Source of the DNA: Marsupella aquatica
Lineage: Eukaryota; Marchantiophyta
Direction: 5' to 3'
Length of the DNA: 64,000 nucleotides
Assembly: GCA_973895155.1 (NCBI GenBank)
Contig: OZ316892.1
Location: 22,754,001-22,818,000, forward strand
A model generated the notes under the pieces. It saw only the letters and a program-made list of their open reading frames with translations. It had not been told where the DNA came from and ran no database searches. How positions within the stretch are numbered: the stretch's first letter is position 1; each line of letters starts with the position of its first letter. Positions 32,901 to 42,545 of the stretch are shown here, piece by piece. Position numbers and translations under genes: made by a program.

Positions 32901-33255
32901 TATTGCTCAGTCTACTACAGAAGCGGAGTATGTTGCAGCTGCGGAAGCAGCAAAGGAAGCGATTTGGTTGGATAGACTTATCACTGAAATGGGATTGCCA
33001 CAGGGGAATGTGAAGCTCCATTGTGATAGTCAAAGTGCGCTCCACCTTGCTGTGAACCAGGTGATGGACAGCAGAGTGAAGCACATTGACGTCAGGTACC
33101 ATTTTATCAGGTAGGCTGTGTCTGATAATTTGTTTGAGCTAGTCAAGATTGATGGTAAACTCAACCCGGCTGACGCATTTACCAAAGTGATTCCTTTGGA
33201 GAGTTTCTCTAGACACCGTGACGTATTGCAGGTTTTGCAATTGCATCACAAGTAG
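29997..33255 (+). pseudogene. pol: Copia pol (protease, integrase, reverse transcriptase, RNase H), broken
   Basis: Protease: VWILDCACSFHI, an unusual active-site segment. Integrase: zinc-binding LWHSRLGHMS...CEHCILGKQH; catalytic HSDVWGP, SDNGGEY and NGVAERLNRT all present. Reverse transcriptase: [36 protein letters not shown] and VLYVDDMLIA. RNase H: IGYVDSDYGQDLDRRRSTTG, STTEAEYVA, HCDSQSAL, DVRYHFIR. Breaks: TGA at 30288, a small deletion with frameshift at about 31815 (after LPKGQQ), TAA at 32185, TAG at 33112. The last residues end LQLHHK at 33255. The product would synthesise and integrate element cDNA, but this copy is not functional. Confidence 0.95.
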
Positions 33256-33434
33256 AGTTTTCTTAAACATTCATTGTAATTACTGATATATGCTCTTCCT
33301 CATTCCTATGTATTAGGCTACGGCTTAGTTCTGGTTTGCTCTAGTTAGAGAGGGAAACCGGTTTGGTTTCTGTCCAGAACTTCCCGCTGAGGGATCATAT
33401 ACATTGGCAGTATTACTCTCCCCTAGACCAGAGT

Positions 33435-33446
33435 CAAGGGGAAGAT
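33435..33446 (+). promoter_or_regulatory. Polypurine tract
   Basis: CAAGGGGAAGAT lies immediately before the 3' LTR, in the normal place for priming plus-strand synthesis. Confidence 0.85.
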
Positions 33447-33867
33447 TGTTGGGTATTTACTCTTACGTCTAGGTTAGGTATGACGTGGTTGGTACAACAA
33501 CGTGGGCTGGTACAACTACGTGGTTAGGTACAACTACGTGATTAGGTACAACTATGTGGTTAGGTACAACTACGTGATTAGGTACAACTATGTGGTTAGG
33601 TACAACTAAGTTGCACACTATATCATAAGAGGCATGTGTGCTTGGAGAGGTAGAACCAAGGCTCATTGTTATGGAGCCACTTGAGAGATAGGGAGAGCTT
33701 ACACTGTGGAGACTCGGTATAGCCGACGGGCTTAGAGTTCAGTAAAGCTCTCTTGTGTGTTCCCGTGGACGTAGCCTCAAGGAGGTGAACCACGTATCTC
33801 TTGTGTCGACTATTGTGCGTTGGATGGTTCATGGGCTTGCCATTGCGATCGTCGTCTATGCTCAACA
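33447..33867 (+). repeat. Copia 3' LTR (421 bp)
   Basis: Same ends as the 5' LTR. It is longer by exactly one 18-bp unit in the U3 array. Three transitions otherwise separate the two LTRs. Confidence 0.95.
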
Positions 33868-34260
33868 ATTGCCAGCCAAGGATCTCGGACGGATACACCT
33901 GAGCCGTGCCATATCTCATGTGCCAAGCATTTGTTCCGCCTGGACTAAATTTCTTTGCCTTGGGTTCAAGAGGAGCTCTCACCCAAGCGCTCAGAACTTA
34001 GAGTTTGTCCAAGGGTCCGGACAATCTTCCCTGAGCTTGACTATTCTGATGACCCAACAACTCCCAACGCCAGTCTAAGTCCCTTGTATGTGTGCGCCAC
34101 CAGCTCAGCGCATCATCTTTGCTAGTACAACGCTTCAAGCCCACAAGTCTCCCCATACTTAGTCTTCACAAGATGGCCGTCCTGGGGTCTGGATCCTAGA
34201 GAAGCTCAATGTGGGAGTCATGGACGCTGGAGCTAAGTGGTAGGGTAGTCAAGTTTCATG
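33868..34260. repeat. Family B repeat copy 1, right part
   Basis: Starts with the second ATTGC and aligns with about 51140-51528: CCAAGCG, AAGAG(G/A)AGCTC, CCCACAAGTCTCCCCAT, GGAGCTAAGTG. Family A resumes at about 34262 with GTCATGAAACATCTCTCTTG. Confidence 0.78.
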
Positions 34261-34434
34261 ACTGTCATGAAACATCTCTCTTGTCGTGCATGAACTCACT
34301 TGACTACAAAATATAACAATGAAATACAACAACAAAAAGAAAGGATGGAAAGTGTGTCATATCTGATCTCATTAAATACCACATCCGGGATAAAAGTAAC
34401 AATAGTAGCCTGTGTGAACATGGTTGAGGCCTTA
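34261..34434. repeat. Family A repeat block 3
   Basis: The module from ATGAAACATCTCTC to GTTGAGGCC. It joins family B on the left and the Harbinger element on the right. Confidence 0.8.
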
Positions 34435-34531
34435 GGGCAGTATTCCATTAGCCCTCAACACTGTCGCCCACTTTTGTGTTTGAGGGTGAACTCAAGTTCA
34501 TTCCATTGGACCCTTTCCTGACACATTTTGA

Positions 34532-36033
34532 ATGAACAAGACCAATGGCGGACGGGCAACAAGTAACAGTTGGGACATAAAAAGGGCACAAAAGGAGACA
34601 TTACGGCAGAGGGGAACTACGTACAAACAGGGAATGATTCCAAGCAAAGTGGAACAATTCTTGCAGAACCTCAAGAATGGTTTTGAATTGATGGATTCAA
34701 CTCACGATGACGATGGTTCAAGAAAGACAAGATTGGAATCCATGGCTGCTTTTGTAATCATCAATGCAACGGTGGCTGCATCACGTGTTGTTTTGGTTAT
34801 GACTGGAACCATGTATGAGCTACTACATTCTAGGAGAAGAAGCAGCATGATGATGTCAAGAACAAGGCAACATGGGAGTGACATAGATTGGAAGACAGTT
34901 TGGTTATTCATTCAAGTCATCCAAAGCTTTTTCATGATGAAAAGGGAGATTGAATCCCCTTGGTACATCAAACCACGGAGCATATCAATGGTTTTATCTG
35001 TTCATCAACTTTTTACCTTATGATGATCCTGATCAAGAGGTTTAAAGAGTTCTTTTGTGTGTGCCCCAATACCTTTCAATTGATGTAATTTGCAAGATGA
35101 TACACAATGAAATGGTCACAAATCCACCACGAGCATTTTGTAGTTTGCCAAATAGACAACTCTCAGTCTAGATATTTTGAATGCTACAAAGACTTTCCAC
35201 TAGAGATCAGTTTCTTGGAATTGCAGAGCTGTTCGGGGTTTCTTGCCCCACTGTGATCAAGGTAACTTGGAAGTTCATTTAGGCTAATTAATAAACCAGG
35301 CAGATGGCTTATCAAATGGCCAGCCGGATTAGAATTGGATGATGTGAAAAGACAATTGCTTTGACGTTGGGGATTCCCTAATTGTTGTGGTGCTATCGTG
35401 GGCACACACTTTCCTGTTGAATTACCATTAGCAAAGCGTAGCCAAGACTGTCATGATTTCAAGAAAAAAACTCCAGTTTCTATGCACGCTGTTGTTGATT
35501 TGAAACTAAGGTTCTTGGATGGTGTGGCTGGATGGCCCGATGGCATTCAAGAAACAAGACTACTCAAAGTGTCTACTTTTTTTAGAGATGTTGAATATAG
35601 ATGAACAAAGCTGCACGGCTTGGAATATCACTGTCAAGATGGAGAATCAGTTTTGAGAGAACACATACTTAGTGATGCAGATTACCGCTTGTATCCGTGG
35701 CTAATGGTGCCTTTCACAAGGGAAATTTCAGCAAAGCATGATTGGTTGAATTATTAGCACTCGCAAAGTAGGATGGCAACTAAAAGAGCTTTTGGGTAGC
35801 TGAAAGCAAATTGGTGCATTCTGAGTCAAATATTGTGGAAACCTCAAAAGGAAAGAATTGGCCTTATGATCTATTCTTGTTGTCTTCTACATCATTTTTT
35901 GAATGAGAGAGGCAAGTATTTTTGCCCTGATTTACTCTGTGGTATCATTGCCCATCCAGGTGGATACAATGGAGTCCATATGCCTCACAGAAAGTATATA
36001 GAAGGGGACCTGAGGCTTGGGACAATTTATTGA
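34532..36033 (+). pseudogene. Harbinger transposase (DDE, HARBI1-like) pseudogene
   Basis: The N-terminal region (34532-35023) is open, with KTRLESMAAFVIINATVAAS, but only loosely recognisable. An HTH-like segment at about 35188-35280 reads RDQFLGIAELFGVSCPTVIK. The DDE domain starts at about 35374 with FPNCCGAIVGTH; Val (GTG at 35398) stands where the first catalytic Asp is expected. MHAVVDLKLRFLDGVAGWP and ILSDADYRLYPWLMVPF follow (the second Asp may be kept). TKRAFG*LKANW has Lys where the third catalytic acid is expected. In-frame stops are at 35602 (TGA), 35755 (TAG) and 35797 (TAG). CCLLHHFLNERGK is the typical C-terminal block. The enzyme would cut and paste the element in the nucleus, but this copy is dead. 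Confidence 0.9.
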
Positions 36034-36945
36034 ATGAGGTTTGGTTTTCTGATTAGCATAGGAGAAATAGAAGAATGTAAACATAGACCTTACAATTCAA
36101 ATATCAATGGACATCCAGTACAAATGCATTGTCAACAAACGCATTATTGGGGCTGTCAAGTACCAAGGGGCAGGCCGGTCACATCTTCACATGATCTACA
36201 CTGCAGGAATTGATCAAAGGGGCAAGTCAAATTTGTGCTAGGGGTTGGTTCTCACAGTTGGTCTTCGACATTCATTGAGTATACAACAGGAGTCATTCAT
36301 GGGTTTGCAAGTCTATACTGAGGGGCAAGTCACATAAAAAAGGTTCTCATGCTACATGCAGAAAAGTCAGTCACCTTGGCCATAGGGAGTCACTCGTTGG
36401 ATTATTAGAACCGGGTGCAAACAAATAAAAGTTATTTCTAATATTGTCAAGCCAATAATTATAATCAAACAATTATACTAAAGGCATTTAAAAATCCAAT
36501 TTTGAAAAAATTATTGATTTTTATATTCAGCAAGGTATTCAAAAATTTGTAAGGCATATAATAAAGGGTACAAGGGTTTCTTTAATTTAATTTAATTTTT
36601 AATTAATTTTTCAAATTTAATTGGTTTGTCTCACGTGTTTTAGGGGTTTTACACTAAGTGATTCCCTAGGGCACCTTGGTTTTTGCACAACTCTTTAGTT
36701 CATCTAACAGTTCCGGTGAGGGAGTGCAACTACTTGGCACTCCATACATTCTCAGGACGTATAGATACTCATCAGTCTATGCAAATCTTCACTCGCATTT
36801 GGTTGCTTGGTAGATAGCTACAATCTTCTCTCATGCACTTGCTCGCTTTGTGGTTAGTTGCCGATTGTGTGCTCTGCCTCTCTTGATGAATTCAACTTGT
36901 TTGATTGCTGGTTGTGTGCAATTGCTTTGTGGTGGGCTCACCTCA
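36034..36945. other. Harbinger interior, non-coding
   Basis: AT-rich, no coding signal recognised. The phrase TTGTGGTTAGTTGCCGATTGTGTGCTCT at about 36850 recurs near 37330, outside the nested solo LTR. Confidence 0.5.
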
Positions 36946-37207
36946 TGTAAGAAACCATCGGCTTCGGACTAGAAAGCAATGCAAAACATGAGAAGACACT
37001 CAATCAAACGCTACATCAATGAGACACTCCAAGTGGAGAAACTCCTGAAGGATTCATAGCATATGAGAGTACATGTGAAGAATGAGGGAGAGAATGCTCT
37101 CCCTCCAACCTATACCCCCCAAAGGAGGACTAAGATGTGTGAGCCTAAATAAGTGGATCTTATCCTAAACTAACTAGAAGTCAGGAATTGAGAGTCAATT
37201 CCTAACA
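36946..37207. mobile_element. Solo LTR (family C-LTR) inside the Harbinger element
   Basis: 262 bp from TGTAAGAAACC to CAATTCCTAACA, flanked by CCTCA on both sides (36941-36945 and 37208-37212). It aligns with the solo LTR at 41063-41338. TG...CA ends plus a 5-bp TSD make it a solo LTR or a very small LTR element. The orientation is not determined. Confidence 0.88.
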
Positions 37208-37212
37208 CCTCA

Positions 37213-37440
37213 TTCAGATGCCTATTGTGTTTGCAACAAAGGTGGGAGTAGGGTTTGGGTTTGAAGGAGACAATGTGCTAGCTTGCCTTTGTGGTGGAGT
37301 GATCAGCTACCAATTGTGTCACTTTCTGGTTAGCTGCCGATTGTATGCTCTACCTCTCTTGCTTTTGTGGCGGAGTGATCAGCAACCAATTGTGTCTTCT
37401 TGCTCTTGTGGTCTTCAGTTGCTATGGATTCAATATGCCT
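37213..37440. repeat. Short repeats around TGTGGNGGAGTGATCAGC
   Basis: TGTGG(T/C)GGAGTGATCAGC(T/A)ACCAATTGTGTC occurs at about 37291 and 37368, with a GTTAGCTGCCGATTGT segment between. The same segment lies left of the solo LTR. Confidence 0.65.
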
Positions 37441-37806
37441 CTAAAAACTGAAGTTTTTGATGCTACCCATCCCGTTACCCATCTTGGAAGAGGAGTTGAG
37501 GATACAAATCGGGATTCCAATGCAAACAAGGAGGTCATTGAGATACTGTCAGACACTGCACTTTCAATCGACAAAGGCTCAAAGTCAATCAATGATGTGG
37601 GTGTGAAAGAAGATGATGGGAAGGAGGCTACTAGCACACCTCAGCCGACACCACAATCAACATATGGCCAAATTGGCCCAATGACTCTACTTAGTGAAGA
37701 AGTTCAAGTCCAGAAGAAAAGGGTTAGCCAGGCGGAAGAGGTCAAACATTTGGGACAGAGAAGAGGATCGGAAGCACGAATCTCGAGAGGGGCAACACGA
37801 CACTGA
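37437..37806 (+). CDS. Unidentified ORF inside the Harbinger element
   Basis: ATG 37435-37437 region opens MPLKTEVFDATHP and runs about 120 codons through ANKEVIEILSDTAL and ATSTPQPTPQSTYG to RISRGATRH and a stop at 37804. It is acidic then basic, with a Pro/Thr/Ser linker. I recognise no domain. It could be a displaced part of a transposon gene, or non-functional. Confidence 0.35.
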
Positions 37807-38724
37807 TGGCAGCTCTGGAGACGGTGTGACATGTGGGGGATATCAATGGCAATATCCCTCACCCTGAAGCAATCTTTGGATACAAATTGCTAAGTATAGT
37901 GAATGGTGTCAAACCGATCGATTAGAGAGCACACAACCCAAAGCTACTGTAGTACAATGTTTTAAAAGAATACATAGCAGCTGCCTAGTAGAAGGCCTGG
38001 TATAAGCTTCATAGTTGTTTTGCAGAGTAGCATGCAGGTTTTTTTGGGGAGTTTTGGGTAACAATTTTGTATGGACAACAAGCAAGTAGGGATCAAGGCT
38101 ATGTTTTGAGCAGATTGTGGCTCTCAAATTTTGTAAGCGTGTCTTAAAATCAATGGAACACAATGCATTCACCAGCTTTCAATCCTCTATGCAAGATTGT
38201 GTAATGTAGACAATGCCTTCAGTTTCTTTACAACAAGCACAAAGTTGATCCCTAAACTTTGAGCACTTTCATTCTACGGAGAGTTTGAATCTGTACACAG
38301 TGGGCAAGTCTCACAGCTTGCTAACATCCAATGCTTTATTGCTCTTAATGTTGAATTCATTGATTCTGATCCTTGTTTTTGCATTCTGAAAGTAAAGTGA
38401 AGTATTGGTCAATCCAAGTTTTCCAAGTTAAGTACAATTTTGGTCAATCAGCAATTGGCCTTGCAAGTAACTACCTCTTTTTTGCCATCTTTGTTGCAAA
38501 AAAGCAAATTAATCAAATCTGCAATTCATGTAATTATGGCAATTGACATTGTCTCAATTGTCTTTGACTGGTGCACTAAAACTTCCTGATACCTCTCCTT
38601 TCTGCAACTTGTTTCTTCCTGAAACAATTTTCTCTCAGAGTTTTTACCAAGATAATCTAAATAAATGGTAGTCGCATCTTGAATTGGTCATCAAGTTTAT
38701 CTCTGCAACTTTTCTTCACCCTTA

Positions 38725-39445
38725 TATATTATTGACTTCCGGATGGTGGCGTTCGCTGCTGCCCATCATGTTCTCCATTTGATGGCGTCCTTTGGTGCTG
38801 CCCATCATGTTCCCCAGTTGATGGCATCCTTTGCTGGCCATCTCCTTCTGCCTATGATGCTTCCATTGGATGTGGCGGTGGAGAGTCAACTTCCACATCA
38901 TCTCCTGGGGTGGTTGTATTTGTGAAGGGTGTTGTATGTTCTGAATTGAATTCCTGGGTCTGCTGCATGTTTTCTTTGTGAACATCTCCACTGTCCACGA
39001 CCTGGTTTGGTGATGGGTTGACAACTCTATGTGTGCCCATCCAACAATCCAAGTTCTCAAAAAGCTCATGCGCAAAATTCACCGGGAGTTTCTTGTTCCT
39101 ATTGACACTCCCCAATTCATAGTAGATCTCTTGTCCGCTCACTACATGGTTCTGGTAATCATACACCTTCTTGAAGACGGTCACTAATTGTTCCCAACAT
39201 CTCTTCATCTGCATTGCCTGCCTCAACACCCCTTCTTTGGCCATGGCAATTTGTATCTCCCTCCACTTTTGATTTGGTGTCTTATCCTATCCCTCGATGA
39301 ATGATTCAAAGAGGCTTCATGTTCCATGCACTTAATTAACTGCAATCAACACACACAATTCATGGAGCTTCCATTGCCTAGTGGAGGTTGGATCATTCAC
39401 CCGATCATTCATGGTATTTACATTCTGATTCCCTGCTACTCTTGC
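38725..39445 (-). pseudogene. Harbinger Myb/SANT-like DNA-binding protein (ORF1-type) relic
   Basis: On the minus strand: STRQWKLHELCVLIAVN at about 39430-39370, then SLFESFIEG, DKTPNQKWREIQIAMAKEGV at about 39295-39235, and KRCWEQLVTVFKKVYDYQNH, SGQEIYYELGSVNR, LPVNFAHELFENLDCWMG down to about 39020. This is the Trp-spaced trihelix/SANT pattern of the second Harbinger protein, which helps the transposase enter the nucleus and bind the ends. A low-complexity tail rich in Pro, Asn and Thr follows. Stops interrupt the N-terminal part (VN*VHGT*S). The part from about 39244 to 38852 is open. Confidence 0.82.
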
Positions 39446-40189
39446 ACCAGCTGCACTATGCAAAGGAGGTCAAGCATTCACATTATCATTTCTAGCAGCT
39501 CCTGCACCACCAGCTCGAAGTGTCAAAGCTCCTACTTCGCTTTCATCACTTCCAGTGGGCACTTGAGTTGAGATTATGACAGATAACTTTGAATCTGCAA
39601 AGGAACTTGATCGCGTAGTGAAATTTCCACAAAAACTCCCTTCAAGGACCCAAAGAACAATTGACCTCAATATGTCAACATACAAAGAATAAATGAAGGT
39701 TCCAATTGACAACATCCATTCCACAACTAGCAGGGAGGAGAATGCAAACGTTTACCAACAGCCAACACCTCCAGTAAATGCCTTCTATCGAATGTGAGGA
39801 TAATTTCAGGATTGACAAGAACGTGTGAGTGCATAGCAATTGTCCCCAACAAGGATGTATTCACCGTAGAATACCAAAGAATCATGGTAGCGCCATGAAA
39901 TTGCTTGCCAAAGGTCAATGTTATGTGTTGATGGGGGAAATGTTCTTTGTTGTTTGACTGACTACCAACCAGCAGTAGTCAGTCACAAATGCTTTGTTTG
40001 CAAGGTTCCCATTCACTCCAATCGCTGTGAGGGCCCACAAAACAGAGTGGAAGGCTTGCCGGGCCATCCACTCTCATTTTGTATGAGAGGGTTTCTCTCA
40101 CATGACAAACGGCTACGATACGCCCCCAGAAGTGCAGAGATATGGGAAAAACCCTCAAACAAGACTTAAGGGCTGATGGGATACTGCCC

Positions 40190-41062
40190 TTATCCCCCAA
40201 TTTCTGTCCTCAGTGGCTTCTTTAGTAAACAAGTGCATCTTGCATTATAGAGATGTCAGACATTCACTATTCTTTGTAGGGTTGTGGTTTTTGGTTTTAG
40301 GGTTCCTAGACATATTCCTCTTTAGGACCCCCCCCATAAGTTTAAGGGAAGGAACTTTAATACCAGACTTTTCAATTTGTTGCCCAGTTTTGTTGCAGTA
40401 GTTGGGGACTCTTGGGCTTTTTGGCTCTTTGGTATATATTTTTTGTTGCCTTGAAACCAAAAGCTGACCCATCCAACAGAGGAGAGACGATCAACTCCGG
40501 AGCATGCGCCTCTACAGGGTAGCCCACAAGGGGGTTATATCCAGGGGTCGGACAAGGACTCAGACCAGGAGGGAGAGAGGGTTGAATCAGAGCCCCAAAG
40601 CAGACTAGCCAGGGGCTGATCGAGGAGAAACCAGGAATCCTGTCTTCCGATTAGATGCTTCTCCCCTTTGTTGGGTCCCAGGCCTCTGGGATCCTGTCTC
40701 CCCATTAGGCGTTTTTTGTTGATTGGTGGCGTGATATGTACTACCACATCGTGGCTAAAAACAATGATACTAGCCTCCCCATTAGGCAATTTTTGTTGAT
40801 TGGCGGCATGATATATACTACCACATTGTGGCTGAAAACAATGATACTAGCCTGAGGTGTTTGTGTGTCACTAATGTTCTGAATCACTCCTTTCTACCCA
40901 AGAAATTCCCAAGAAATATGCCGCCTTGGGACCCAATGAAAGGCCAATCATGTCTCATTAAGCATCTTTCTTGTCGGGGACTCACGTGACCACAAATTAC
41001 AACAATAAAATAAAACAGCAAAAGGGGAGGATGGAAATTGTGTCATATCTAATCTCATTAAG
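40190..41062. repeat. Family A repeat block 4
   Basis: Starts directly after the Harbinger element (TTATCCCCCAATTTCTGTCC). Includes the long form with GGTTTTAGGG, TTGGGGACTC and a duplicated CCCCATTAGGC...GATATATACTACCACAT piece at about 40700-40850. Ends at the solo LTR. Confidence 0.8.
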
Positions 41063-41338
41063 TGTAGAAACCGTCGGCTCCAAACTAGACAGCAATGCGG
41101 AAATATGAGAGACTCAATCAAACGTTACACCGCGAGTGGAGAAACTCTTGAAAGATCCATAGCATCTGAGAGTACATGTGAAGAATGAGGGAGAATGCTC
41201 TCCCTCGAACCTATACCCCCAAGGGGGCCAAGATGTGTGGGCCTAAACTAAGCGGATCTTATCCTAATGTAATCCAGGGTTAACTAATGCTAGTAAGGCC
41301 AAACTAACTAAGTCGGGAACTCGAGTCAATTCCTAACA
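41063..41338. mobile_element. Second solo LTR (same family as 36946-37207)
   Basis: 276 bp from TGTAGAAACCGTCGG to CAATTCCTAACA, flanked by TTAAG (41058-41062 and 41339-41343). The empty site CTCATTAAATACCACATCC at about 34367 confirms the insertion. Confidence 0.9.
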
Positions 41339-42545
41339 TTAAGTACCACATCCTGGCTGAAAATAATAATAGCAACCTGAGGTGTAAGTAGTTGAGGCCT
41401 TATCCCTTTTTGTTATTAGTGGCTTCTTTAGTCAACGAGCATATGTTCCAGTACAGAGTGGTCAGGCATACACTATATTTTGTAGGGCTGAGGCTATTGG
41501 TTTTAGGGTTTCTAGACAAATTCCTCTTTGGGACCCTCATTAACTCAAGATCTTTACCAGACTTTTCAGTTTGTTGTTCGGTATGGTTTTAGTTCGTTGC
41601 CGTAGTTGGGGACTCTCGGGCTTTTTGGCTCTTCGGTCTTCTTGGTCCCTGATTTTCTCCCCTTCATTGGGTCTCCGGCATTTGGGATCCTGTCTCCTGG
41701 TTAGATGATTCTCCCCTTCATGGGTCCCCGGCCTTTGGGATTGGCGGCATGACATATGCTTCCACATCGTGGCTGAAACAATGATACTAGCCTGCTGTGT
41801 TTGCGTATGTCACTAGTGTTCTGAATCACTCATTTCTACCCAACAAAACCTAATAAATATGATACCCAACTTGGGACCCAGTGAAGGCCAATGTGTAGTA
41901 ATATGCATATGCTCCCAAGCATCTCTCTGGTTGGGAGCTCACATGGGTACCTGCATGGGTAAAAACAATTAGTAATAAAATAATAAGGAAAAAGGCTTTC
42001 TCAGAATTTCAGTTTGTTGCTCAGTATGGCTTTAGTTTGTTGTCGTACTTGGCGACTTTCAGGCTTTTTGGTTTTTTGGTCTTCTTGGTCCCTGGTTTTC
42101 TCCCCTTCATTCGGTCTCCGGCCTGTTGGATCCTGTCTCCTGGTTAGATGCTTCTCCCCTTCATTGGGTCCCTGGCCTCTAGGATCCTGTCTCCCGTTAG
42201 ACACTTTTTGTTCATTGGCAGCACAATATATACCACCACATCTTGGGCAAAAACAATGATACTAGCCTGAGATGTTTGTATATGTCACTAATGTTCTGAA
42301 TCACTCCTTTCTACCCAAGCAAACTGTAATAAATCATATGATGCCTAACTTGGGACCAGAGAAGGCCAATCATATAGTAATATGCATATGCTCCTGAGGC
42401 ATCTCTCTCGTTGGGAGCTCACGTGGCGTAAAAAAGATTACTAAAAAAATAAGTTGCAAAAAGGGAGGAAACAAATTACAGTGTCACACCTGATCTCATG
42501 AGCTACCACATCCTGGATGAAAACAACTCGAATAGCCTCAGTTGT
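41339..42545. repeat. Family A repeat block 5
   Basis: Two further long copies, with 260-bp modules at about 41350, 41760, 42230 and 42500. It ends after TGGATGAAAACAACTCGAATAGCC at about 42540. Confidence 0.8.

Larger units (their letters stand above)
28165..33867 (+). mobile_element. Complete Ty1/copia LTR retrotransposon (coding-defective)
   Basis: A 5703-bp element in the order LTR, primer-binding site, gag, protease, integrase, reverse transcriptase, RNase H, polypurine tract, LTR. That order places it in Ty1/copia. The LTRs start TGTTGGG and end CTCAACA, with a 5-bp TSD ATTGC. It is inserted in family B, which is itself inserted in family A. The LTRs differ by three transitions plus one 18-bp repeat unit. 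The coding region has four nonsense codons and one frameshifting deletion, so this copy cannot make the full polyprotein. Confidence 0.97.
34435..40189. mobile_element. PIF/Harbinger DNA transposon, 5755 bp, structurally complete but decayed
   Basis: The terminal inverted repeats are GGGCAGTATYCCATYAGCCC (left 34435, right complement ending 40189), with two mismatches. A TTA target duplication lies on each side (34432-34434 and 40190-40192), the hallmark of PIF/Harbinger. It contains a plus-strand transposase relic (about 34.7-36.0 kb) and, convergent with it, a minus-strand Myb/SANT-like protein relic (about 39.4-38.7 kb), the two-gene layout of the superfamily. A solo LTR (36946-37207) is nested inside. 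The empty target (GTTGAGGCCTTATCCC) is present at about 41391-41408 in another family A copy. Confidence 0.95.

Noticed and set aside
27118-34260. Helitron assignment for family B
   Set aside because: The terminal hairpin is suggestive, but neither strand ends with a CTRR motif at the right distance and no TC start is seen.
37909-38172. Minus-strand frame in the Harbinger interior
   Set aside because: No motif, AT-rich, and overlapping non-coding spacer between the two transposon genes.
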